Shown here in pieces: positions 1 through 5,403 of a stretch of DNA of 5,419 nt. The translations under genes were made by a program, and so were the position numbers. Location of the stretch: the NCBI GenBank assembly GCA_012841675.1, contig DUUG01000046.1:1-5419 (forward strand), in the 5' to 3' direction. A model generated the notes under the pieces. It ran no database searches and was not told the DNA's origin. It saw only the letters and a list, made by a program, of their open reading frames with translations. This stretch comes from Clostridiales bacterium. Its GTDB lineage: Bacteria; Bacillota; Clostridia; Oscillospirales; QAMX01. Each line of letters begins with the position of its first letter. The stretch's first letter is position 1.

Positions 1-593
1 CGAACGGCTTGGTCATAGATCGGATTTTCATACTCTTCCGGAATACCCAAGCTGGAAGATAAATCATGAGGCCCAATGAGAACCGCATCCAGCCCTGGCA
101 CGGCCAGAATTTCATCCAGCGCCTCCATGGCAGGCTTGCTTTCGATGTTGACAATAACGCTTTTGCCTGCGTTGGCTTGCTCCAGATAGGCCGCAAGCTT
201 CGGTTCGAGCGTTTCCTCGCCGTGTAAAATTCTCTCCAAGCGGCGTCCTTTCAAAGGCTTATACTTCACCGCCCCTACCAGCGCACGGACCTGCTCGGCG
301 CTTTCCACATACGGCGCAATAATACCCGCCGCTCCCCCGTCCAGCATCACCGATGCCTCGTAAGGGTCAGGTGCCGGGATGCGCACCAAAGGCGCAATGC
401 CTGCTGCAGCGAAGTGGCGGCAGAGGAAGGAAATTGTCGTCCGCTCTGCCTCGATATGCTCGGTGTCGATGAAAATATAGTCCATGCCTAGGGTGGCGAT
501 CACTTCGGCAAATTTCGGAGAGCGGGAAACCAGCATCATGCCGTATACATTTTCCCCGCTGCGCAGGGCCTTTTGAAAATCAACTCCGTTCAT
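1..593 (-). CDS. HpcH/HpaI aldolase family protein (2-keto-3-deoxy acid aldolase type), 3' end outside window
   Basis: The visible part is 197 residues, beginning MNGVDFQKALRSGENVYGMM. The family performs metal-dependent class II aldol cleavage of 2-keto-3-deoxy or 4-hydroxy-2-oxo acids to pyruvate plus an aldehyde, in the cytoplasm. Residues matching the HpcH active site are all present: H46 in IDTEH, R71 in VRIP, D85 in LDGGAAGII, the metal ligands E151 in NIESKPAME and D177 in GPHDLSSSLG, and the GAAGIIAPYVES strand. Members are usually about 250-260 residues, so roughly the last quarter lies beyond position 1. The ATG at 593 is preceded by AGGAGG five bases upstream. That site overlaps the TAG stop of the upstream dehydrogenase gene (TAGGAGG), leaving only 9 bp between the genes, so translational coupling is likely. 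The substrate cannot be read from the sequence. Citrate lyase beta-like proteins share the fold, but these motifs fit HpcH/GarL better. Confidence 0.9.
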   Translation of the reverse strand, partial: MNGVDFQKALRSGENVYGMMLVSRSPKFAEVIATLGMDYIFIDTEHIEAERTTISFLCRHFAAAGIAPLVRIPAPDPYEASVMLDGGAAGIIAPYVESAEQVRALVGAVKYKPLKGRRLERILHGEETLEPKLAAYLEQANAGKSVIVNIESKPAMEALDEILAVPGLDAVLIGPHDLSSSLGIPEEYENPIYDQAV

Positions 594-602
594 TTGATCC
601 TC

Positions 603-1571
603 CTATAATCCGTTGACGACGTTTTTCGGTGTGCCCTGCAGGAAGGCGGTAATGTTCTCACCGGCCGTTTGCATAAGGCGGCGGCGAGCTTCCAAGGTGG
701 CCCAGGCGATGTGGGGCGTGATGATGGCGTTTTTAGCGGTAAACAGGGGATTATCTGCCGTCGGCGGCTCTTTGGACAACACATCCAGGCCCGCGCCGGC
801 AATCCTTCCCTCGTTTAATGCCTGCGCCAATGCCCCCTCGTCAATAAGCGGCCCCCGGGCCGTGTTGATAAGGAACGCCGTTTTCTTCATCATACCAAGG
901 CGTTCCGCATTGATCATCCCTCTGTTTTCCGGCGTCAAGGGACAATGGAGACTAACGACATCCGACTCTGCAAGCAGCTCTTCCAGAGAACAGAACCGGA
1001 AACCGTCATAAGGAAGCGGTTCTTTGGGCCGAGGTGCATAGGCCAGAATCTTCATGCCAAAGGCATGAGCCAACTCTGCCGTACGGCGGCCAATAGCGCC
1101 CAAACCAACAACGCCAAAGGTTTTCCCGGCCAATTCCACAAGGGGCGTGGTCCAATAGCAGTAGTCTCGGGCACGAGCCCAATCCCCCTTCCGCACGGTT
1201 TCGCTGTGTTCGCCTGCATGGTGACAAAGCTCCAGCAAAAGAGCTATGGAAAACTGGGCCACTGCATCGGTGCCGTAGGAAGGGACATTCGTAACGGGAA
1301 TACCCCGCTCTTTGGCGGCTTCTATATCGACAATGTTGTATCCGGTAGCCAGAACGCCGATATATTTCAGCTTAGGCAGAGAAAAAATGGTTTCGCGGTT
1401 TATAACCGTTTTGTTTGTAAGCAAAATGTCCGCCTCTTTGGCCCGCTCTAACACAAGCTCCTTTGGCGTGCGGTCATAAATTTCCGCTTCGCCGTTTACC
1501 TCAATGGGCGTCCATGGATTTTCCTCTCGGTCGGGGCTTAGGGTATATCCGTCCAGAACAACTATTTTCAT
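603..1571 (-). CDS. D-2-hydroxyacid dehydrogenase (glycerate/hydroxypyruvate reductase-like)
   Basis: This is a 322-residue cytoplasmic oxidoreductase of the D-isomer-specific 2-hydroxyacid dehydrogenase family, which interconverts 2-keto acids and D-2-hydroxy acids with NAD(P)H. It shows the split catalytic domain (about residues 1-95 and 285-322) around a Rossmann domain. The dinucleotide loop is GLGAIG (156-161). The catalytic triad is R239 (NTARG), E268 (SKEPP) and H287 (TPHIAWAT). The TPHIAWAT form and the start MKIVVLDGYTL resemble glycerate dehydrogenase/hydroxypyruvate reductase-like members. I chose the ATG at 1571. A start three codons earlier at 1580 abuts AAAGG with no spacing, whereas 1571 has AAAGGATGGAAG at usable distance and gives the usual family N-terminus. 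After the second beta strand the expected Asp is replaced (ILAYAPRPK), which may mean NADPH use. The gene sits between a UroD-like gene (58 bp upstream) and an HpcH aldolase (9 bp downstream), implying work on the aldolase's 2-keto product or substrate. The exact substrate is unknown. Confidence 0.9.
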   Translation of the reverse strand: MKIVVLDGYTLSPDREENPWTPIEVNGEAEIYDRTPKELVLERAKEADILLTNKTVINRETIFSLPKLKYIGVLATGYNIVDIEAAKERGIPVTNVPSYGTDAVAQFSIALLLELCHHAGEHSETVRKGDWARARDYCYWTTPLVELAGKTFGVVGLGAIGRRTAELAHAFGMKILAYAPRPKEPLPYDGFRFCSLEELLAESDVVSLHCPLTPENRGMINAERLGMMKKTAFLINTARGPLIDEGALAQALNEGRIAGAGLDVLSKEPPTADNPLFTAKNAIITPHIAWATLEARRRLMQTAGENITAFLQGTPKNVVNGL

Positions 1572-1608
1572 ATCTTCCATCCTTTCGGGGTTGATGTTAT
1601 TTTTCGTT

Positions 1609-1623
1609 GCCTATTAAGTAGGC
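1609..1623 (-). repeat. Small inverted repeat in the UroD-like/dehydrogenase intergenic gap
   Basis: GCCTA and TAGGC flank a five-base loop, forming a short hairpin in the 58-bp gap between two operon genes. There is no T-run after it in the direction of transcription beyond a weak A-rich stretch, so it does not look like a terminator. It could be a processing or mRNA-stability element, or chance. Confidence 0.25.
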
Positions 1624-1629
1624 CTATGT

Positions 1630-2610
1630 TTAGATTTTACCGCAATATTCCTTCAAAAGCCTAACATAGAGCTTGTAGTTTTCAATAGATACTTCCGGCG
1701 GCGTCTGGTGGTCCACGCTTGGAATGTATCCGCCTGCGCGCATAACAGGCAAAATGCGCTCAAACTCTGCCCGCATGGCGGCTTCCCCGTGCTTCATAGT
1801 CATTTTGTCAAAGCCGCCAACCATCAGGAATTCTGGATATTTCCGGCTGATTTCGGCAATATCGGTTCCTGCCTGCCGCTCAAGCGGAAGTATGCCCTCA
1901 ATGCCGCCCTCCATAAACCACGGGATCATCTCCTCCACGTTCCCGTCGGAATCCACTAGCACCTTGATGCCGTGTTTTTTCAACACCGGGACTACCATAT
2001 GATAATAAGGAAGGATAAACTCGTCAAAGGTTGCCTTGGATATCATAGAACCGTAGTTGTACGACATATCCTCCGCAAATGTCATAAAATCGGGGGGTAT
2101 TATCTCACAAAACTCCTCTATGACGGCAAGCTGCCACTGCACTAAATCATGGCAAATCTGATGATACAGATCCGGTTCGTCATAAAACGAATATAAATGC
2201 TCTTCAATGCCGAACAAAACACGCGGAAACCAGAAAAAACCCTCCAACGTAATCCATACGGGAAAATCTCCCCTGTCATGCATCGGTTTGATTTCCTTCA
2301 AATGGGCGGAAATATCCTGAATTATGCGGGGATTATACAGAAAGGGGCGGAGGTTTTCATAATCTTGCGCGCTGCTGATCCAGCCGCCTTGACTCCTTTC
2401 AGGAGGGCATTTGTCACGTTGTATGGCAGTGAGCCAAAATTGGCGATGGACATCCAGCCCAAAATACGTAAAAGGATAGGCATCCTTTGGCATTCCTTCG
2501 GAATGCCAGCGGGCTAGGGTCTGATCCCACCAAGTGGCCCATTCCATATGCGGAAGACGATCCACCGGACGGAAGTGCAAAACATTCACAATACGCTGGC
2601 GGTTTGTCAT
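1630..2610 (-). CDS. Uroporphyrinogen decarboxylase-superfamily protein (not HemE; methyltransferase-like)
   Basis: This is a 326-residue soluble protein with the URO-D TIM-barrel pattern: N-terminal MTNRQRIVNVLHFRPVDRLP, a central FAEDMSYNYGSMIS-ATFDEFILPYY segment (about 178-203), KVLVDSDGNVEEMIPWFMEGGIEGI (about 216-240), and IPSVDHQTPPEVSIENY near the C-terminus (296-312). Heme-pathway HemE carries an N-terminal RQAGRY-type motif, which is absent, so this is not the heme enzyme. The nearest characterised relatives are MtaA/MtbA-type methylcobamide:CoM methyltransferases, but their His-x-Cys zinc motif reads D220-S-D222 here. The true reaction is therefore unknown. A longer frame reaches an ATG at 2661, but that ATG has no ribosome binding site and lies at the predicted transcription start. 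The ATG at 2610 has GGAG nine bases upstream and the family-typical MTNRQR start. It is the first gene of an apparent operon with a D-hydroxyacid dehydrogenase and an aldolase. No corrinoid-binding partner is in the window. Confidence 0.85.
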   Translation of the reverse strand: MTNRQRIVNVLHFRPVDRLPHMEWATWWDQTLARWHSEGMPKDAYPFTYFGLDVHRQFWLTAIQRDKCPPERSQGGWISSAQDYENLRPFLYNPRIIQDISAHLKEIKPMHDRGDFPVWITLEGFFWFPRVLFGIEEHLYSFYDEPDLYHQICHDLVQWQLAVIEEFCEIIPPDFMTFAEDMSYNYGSMISKATFDEFILPYYHMVVPVLKKHGIKVLVDSDGNVEEMIPWFMEGGIEGILPLERQAGTDIAEISRKYPEFLMVGGFDKMTMKHGEAAMRAEFERILPVMRAGGYIPSVDHQTPPEVSIENYKLYVRLLKEYCGKI

Positions 2611-2666
2611 AGATGAACACTCCAAGCAAACAGTTCGGTGTTGGCATGAAATTTCTGCCATGGTTT

Positions 2667-2695
2667 ATTGTAACACAAACCATAAGAGAAGTCGA
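2667..2695 (-). promoter_or_regulatory. Sigma-A-type promoter for the UroD-like/dehydrogenase/aldolase operon
   Basis: On the minus strand, TCGACT (2690-2695; 4 of 6 matches to TTGACA) is followed after 17 bp by TACAAT (2667-2672; 5 of 6 matches to TATAAT). The expected transcription start is near 2660, giving a 5' leader of about 50 nt before the ATG at 2610. The promoter lies just beyond the yyaL terminator, which agrees with independent transcription of the operon. Confidence 0.6.
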
Positions 2696-2700
2696 TACGA

Positions 2701-2741
2701 GAGAATAAAGAAGCATGAAACCTTAGTAAGGCTCCATGCTT
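2701..2741 (-). terminator. Rho-independent terminator of the yyaL-family gene
   Basis: AAGCATG (2711-2717) pairs with CATGCTT (2735-2741) and CCTTA (2721-2725) with TAAGG (2727-2731). In minus-strand RNA the intervening GAG and UUU can also pair through G-U wobbles, giving a nearly continuous stem of about 14 bp with a tiny loop. The transcript then runs into a T-rich tract (CTTTATTCT). The hairpin begins 5 bp after the TAG stop at 2746. The tract is less T-rich in the plus direction, so it acts mainly for yyaL. Confidence 0.75.
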
Positions 2742-2745
2742 CTGA

Positions 2746-4596
2746 CTATCGCACTAGCTTCTCATATAAAGGAGCAAGCTCATAAACCGGTGGCATACAT
2801 GCTCCGTTTTCGCATAGATAATATGCCGTGCCGCTTTCCGGTATGGGGTAGTCTGCCGTAAAGAGGGCGGTTTGCTTCAACAACTCTTGATTCTTGCTTG
2901 TTTTGACAAGCACAGTTAGATTCAAAACCGGATTTTCGGCAAGGAATTTGACAAGCTCCGCCGGCGCATTTTCTTCCGACGTTACACAGACAAGCTCACG
3001 GGACGGATACACCGCTTTGGATATAGCCAACAACGCCATGCTGTGCCCGGCAGGATAATCCTGTATATCTCCCGCCAAAAAGCGAAGCTGCCGATGCGCG
3101 ATTTCCTGCCATTTTACTTCGCCCGTCAGCTTAGAAAGCCTCACAAGCACATCCGCCGCAACAGAGTTGCCGGAGGGAATGGCGCCGTCGTACGTTTCCT
3201 TAGGCCGGCTAATAAGCTGTTCGCTTTCTCGGGAGTAGAGAAAAAAGCCGCCCTGTTCCTCGTCCCAGAAATGATATAGCATCCGTTCGCACATTTGAAC
3301 GGCTTCTTGAAGGTATTCTATATCAAACGCTATTTGATACATTTCCAGCATTGCATACGCGTAAAAGGCATAGTCATCTAGCTGCCCATCAATGGCGGCC
3401 TCCCCTTCACGCCAGCGCAGTCTAAGATCTTTTCCGTCTTTTAAGGATTTCTGCAAAAACCGGTGGGCTTTTTGGGCGTGCTGCCCATATTCGGGAGCAT
3501 CCAGCAATCTAGCCGCCCTGGCAAACGCCGCAATCATCAGCGCGTTCCAGGAAGTGAGTACTTTGTCGTCCTTGTGCAGATGGGTACGATGCAGCCGATA
3601 GTCGTAAAGCTTCGCGGCAGGCTCTGTCAGTGAGGAGGGCGTTTCTTCATACCGGGGGTTTTCCAGCAGGTTTAGAATGTTTTTGCCCTCAAAATTCCCC
3701 TCCTTGGTGACGCCATACCAGTCGCCAAACAGTTTACCATCCGTTTCCCCTAAGACTTGGAGGATTTCCTGCTTGGAGAATACATAGAATTTGCCTTCCA
3801 CCCCGTCGCTGTCGGCATCTTGCCCTGAGTAAAAACATCCCTCTGCGTCCGTCAGCTCGCGCAAGACATAGTTGAAAACGCGCTGTATGACCATGCGATA
3901 AAACGGGTTGCCTGTTGTCTTGTATGCGTCCAGATAGGCAAGAGCCAGCAGGGCATTATCATAGAGCATCTTCTCAAAATGCGGGACAAGCCACTTTTCA
4001 TCGGTGGAATACCTGGAAAATCCGCCGCCCAAATGGTCGAAGATGCCGCCTTTATACATCTGCCGAAGGGTATACTCTGCCATCTGCTGTGCCTTCGCAT
4101 CCCTTTCCAGCAAGGAAAACTGCAAAAGAAGCATAAGATTGTGCGGCGTTGGAAATTTCGGCGCTCTGCCAAACCCGCCCCAACGGCTGTCATACATCCA
4201 TTCGAACTGATGCACGCCTTGTAGGATAATCTCCCAATCCGGCTCATAAGCTGTGTCTGACTTCGCTTTTCCAAGGTGTTCTGCTATCTCGTTTCCTTTG
4301 GAAAGCAAGGTTTCCCGCTCAGTATCCCAAAGCTGTTTGATAACGGATAAAAGCTCAAGCAGGCCCATTCTCCCATAGGCGGCGGTTTTCGGCAAATAAG
4401 TTCCGGCCCAAAAGGGCTTTTGTTCCGGCGTCATAATAACCGTCAACGGCCATCCGCCGGAACCTGTGAACAGTTGGCAGGCGGCCATATATACCGCGTC
4501 AACGTCCGGCCGTTCCTCTCGGTCGACTTTGATGCTGACAAAATCCCGGTTGAGCACGGCCGCAACTTCTTCATCTTCAAAGGATTCATGTGCCAT
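2746..4596 (-). CDS. Intact 3' reading frame of the yyaL-family gene (616 codons, lacks the CHWC motif)
   Basis: This is the long open part of the broken gene above. Starting at the internal ATG of the conserved CHVMAHESFED block, it encodes 616 residues. The rest of the thioredoxin-like domain comes first: FVSIKVDREERPDVD at 19-33 and the cis-Pro-type GGWPLTVIMTP at 47-57. The helical barrel follows, with family signature blocks FGRAPKFPTPHN (142-153), HFEKMLYDNALL (206-217), YSGQDADSDG (256-265) and DKVLTSWNALM (344-354). The CxxC pair lies just upstream of this ATG and would be missing from a protein started here. Only a weak GGTG precedes the ATG, so independent translation would be poor. 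An automatic gene finder would probably call this ORF; I regard it as a fragment unless the upstream gap is bypassed. Confidence 0.6.
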   Translation of the reverse strand: MAHESFEDEEVAAVLNRDFVSIKVDREERPDVDAVYMAACQLFTGSGGWPLTVIMTPEQKPFWAGTYLPKTAAYGRMGLLELLSVIKQLWDTERETLLSKGNEIAEHLGKAKSDTAYEPDWEIILQGVHQFEWMYDSRWGGFGRAPKFPTPHNLMLLLQFSLLERDAKAQQMAEYTLRQMYKGGIFDHLGGGFSRYSTDEKWLVPHFEKMLYDNALLALAYLDAYKTTGNPFYRMVIQRVFNYVLRELTDAEGCFYSGQDADSDGVEGKFYVFSKQEILQVLGETDGKLFGDWYGVTKEGNFEGKNILNLLENPRYEETPSSLTEPAAKLYDYRLHRTHLHKDDKVLTSWNALMIAAFARAARLLDAPEYGQHAQKAHRFLQKSLKDGKDLRLRWREGEAAIDGQLDDYAFYAYAMLEMYQIAFDIEYLQEAVQMCERMLYHFWDEEQGGFFLYSRESEQLISRPKETYDGAIPSGNSVAADVLVRLSKLTGEVKWQEIAHRQLRFLAGDIQDYPAGHSMALLAISKAVYPSRELVCVTSEENAPAELVKFLAENPVLNLTVLVKTSKNQELLKQTALFTADYPIPESGTAYYLCENGACMPPVYELAPLYEKLVR

Positions 4597-4606
4597 AACA
4601 TGGCAC
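4590..4606 (-). repeat. Perfect 7-bp hairpin inside the yyaL active-site codons
   Basis: GTGCCAT and ATGGCAC flank a three-base loop (GTT), just downstream of the 20-bp gap. The palindrome falls on codons for the conserved CHVMAH peptide, whose CCAT/ATGG content makes it partly inevitable. It could act as a downstream stimulatory structure if the gap is bypassed. Confidence 0.5.
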
Positions 4607-4617
4607 CAGTGACAAGT

Positions 4618-4637
4618 GGAACATTACAGCAAACCTA
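4618..4637 (-). other. 20-bp insertion in the thioredoxin active-site codons of yyaL
   Basis: Read on the minus strand the extra segment is TAGGTTTGCTGTAATGTTCC, lying between codons for ...GYS and TCHWCHV.... It adds an immediate stop and shifts the frame by two. The bases TTC occur at both edges (TATTC before, GTTCC at its end), so it can equally be described as a 17-bp insert with a 3-bp duplication. Inside it, TGCTGTAATGTT matches the nearby active-site DNA TGGTGCCATGTT at 9 of 12 positions, so a diverged local duplication is possible. No other copy is apparent in the window. Confidence 0.8.
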
Positions 4638-4911
4638 CGAATACCCAATAGATAAAAAAATCGGCTTATCTTCCCGCTTTGCGGTTTCGAAAGCTTCATT
4701 TGACCAAGGAAACCAGTCTATGGGGTTATCTTTGTGCTGCAACAGGTATGGACTTTTTTCCTTTGCTAATCTATTGGGTTTTCTGCTTGTTGTCATGGGC
4801 ATCACCTCCTTGTTAGCTTAAATATTCCATCTTATTATGCCCTGGCTTTATCTAAGCATACTTAACCGGACTTTCCAAGGGGGTTATGCGAAAACATTTT
4901 ATCGAAATTGT

Positions 4912-4939
4912 TTGATATTATGGGTTTTCGTTGTATAAT
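4912..4939 (+). promoter_or_regulatory. Sigma-A-type promoter upstream of the small membrane ORF
   Basis: TTGATA (4912-4917; 5 of 6 to consensus) and a perfect TATAAT (4934-4939) are separated by 16 bp. Transcription should start near 4946, giving a leader of about 220 nt before the ATG at 5165. A TTGACA at 4941-4946 with the poor -10 TGCAAT (4963-4968) could form a weaker second promoter. No convincing minus-strand promoter for yyaL was found in the same 368-bp gap, although one must lie between 4803 and the plus-strand unit. Confidence 0.65.
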
Positions 4940-5008
4940 ATTGACAATTGTAGAGTAAAAATTGCAATAGAAGCCGGATATAGTTCATTATTCCACTCAT
5001 TTTAGCGT

Positions 5009-5110
5009 GCATCTACAGGGGTTTTATTTCCAGTTGGCAAGGGAAATCGGTTTCAACACCCATGCTACATAGTTTTATGTTCATCCCTTAATGGCTTCAA
5101 ATGATTAGGG
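5009..5110 (+). promoter_or_regulatory. Possible structured 5' leader (three successive stem-loops)
   Basis: Within the long leader, GCAT (5009-5012) pairs with ATGC (5062-5065) and GGG (5018-5020) with CCC (5059-5061). ATTTCC (5026-5031) pairs with GGAAAT (5042-5047), making a nested hairpin with a CTACA bulge. It is followed by ACATA/TATGT (5067-5071 with 5076-5080) and CCCTTAAT/ATTAGGG (5085-5092 with 5104-5110, one bulged T). None carries a T-run typical of a terminator, and I could not match the set to a known riboswitch. The structure may be chance. Confidence 0.3.
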
Positions 5111-5164
5111 CATTAAAAGTATACCAACTACGTAAGGGCAAATGCATGTGAACGGAGGGTTGTT

Positions 5165-5290
5165 ATGAAAAAGAAAAGTACAACAAGGTTATTAACATGG
5201 ATCCTGTTGCTTACCCCTGTTGTGCTGGTGCTAAGCGTTTTTCTGTATGTTCAAAGACTATATTCAAAACTACTCACCCAAGCCGTATAA
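5165..5290 (+). CDS. Small single-pass membrane ORF (41 aa), possibly the truncated N-terminus of a larger membrane protein
   Basis: The ORF begins MKKKSTTRLLTWILLLTP and ends LYSKLLTQAV. GGAGGG lies five bases before the ATG, an excellent ribosome binding site, and a strong promoter lies upstream. Residues 2-8 are basic, followed by about 20 hydrophobic residues (about 10-32). This predicts a membrane anchor or uncleaved signal with the N-terminus inside. The pattern of basic start, one membrane helix and amphipathic exit resembles the N-terminus of sensor kinases, diguanylate cyclases or chemoreceptors more than a stand-alone peptide. The TAA at 5288-5290 falls right at the apparent left end of the IS256-type element, so the reading frame may have been cut by insertion. 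A free-standing small membrane peptide remains possible. No specific function can be assigned. Confidence 0.6.
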   Translation: MKKKSTTRLLTWILLLTPVVLVLSVFLYVQRLYSKLLTQAV

Positions 5291-5351
5291 AAGATTAAGT
5301 CCGTATAATGGTGTAAAAAGGAATTTCAAATAAAAGAGCCAAAATGCTCAA

Positions 5352-5393
5352 CCTCGGTTAAAATATAGTTACCACACTAATACCTAATCGAGG
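5352..5393 (+). promoter_or_regulatory. Inverted repeat overlapping the transposase ribosome binding site
   Basis: CCTCGGTTA (5352-5360) can pair with TAATCGAGG (5385-5393), a 9-bp stem with one G-U pair and a 24-nt loop. The 3' arm overlaps the start of the AGGAGAT ribosome binding site (5391-5397) of the MAQLN ORF. Transcripts entering from outside would fold and hide the site. Transcripts starting inside the loop would lack the first arm and be translated. This matches the read-through protection known for IS10 and IS50. Its role here is inferred. Confidence 0.45.
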
Positions 5394-5403
5394 AGATGAA
5401 CAT

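Larger units (their letters stand above)
2746..4796 (-). pseudogene. yyaL: yyaL/SPATA20-family thioredoxin-domain gene, interrupted by a 20-bp insertion
   Basis: The complete gene starts at the ATG at 4796 (MTTSRKPNRL...), preceded by AAGGAGG at ideal spacing; a second in-frame ATG at 4802 sits too close to that site. The first 53 codons encode the conserved family N-terminus (NRLAKEKSPYLLQH, NPIDWFPW, PIFLSIGYS) and then hit TAG at 4635-4637. The next expected residues, TCHWCHVMAHESFED, resume at 4617 in another frame. Exactly 20 bp (4618-4637) separate them. Without these the gene encodes 676 residues, close to the roughly 690 of Bacillus subtilis YyaL. No other damage is visible, so the lesion is recent, or the gap is skipped during translation. 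The family joins an N-terminal thioredoxin-like domain (DUF255) to a six-hairpin glycosidase-like barrel; its biochemical role is not established. The gene is apparently monocistronic, with its own terminator. Confidence 0.85.

Noticed and set aside
1630..2610. Calling the UroD-superfamily gene hemE
   Set aside because: The HemE N-terminal RQAGRY-type substrate motif is missing, and the neighbours are not heme-biosynthesis genes.
4618..4796. Stop readthrough (pyrrolysine or selenocysteine-like) at the TAG in yyaL as an explanation for the break
   Set aside because: Reading through the TAG does not restore the downstream frame, because the extra segment is 20 bp. A frame change or hop would still be needed.
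4800..4802. Alternative yyaL start at ATG 4802
   Set aside because: It overlaps the end of the AAGGAGGTGAT site with only about two bases of spacing; ATG 4796 has proper spacing and gives the family-typical N-terminus.
4420..4821. 133-codon plus-strand ORF opposite the yyaL 5' region
   Set aside because: It is the antisense shadow of conserved yyaL codons, has no ribosome binding site and no recognisable domain. The same applies to the other plus-strand ORFs within 613-4274.
5101..5151. Possible 16-codon leader peptide (MIRALKVYQL...) ahead of the membrane ORF
   Set aside because: No ribosome binding site precedes it, and its composition shows no attenuation-type codon run.
4946..5164. Known riboswitch (cyclic-di-GMP, TPP, cobalamin, T-box, purine) in the leader
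   Set aside because: I looked for the conserved core motifs of these classes and found none.
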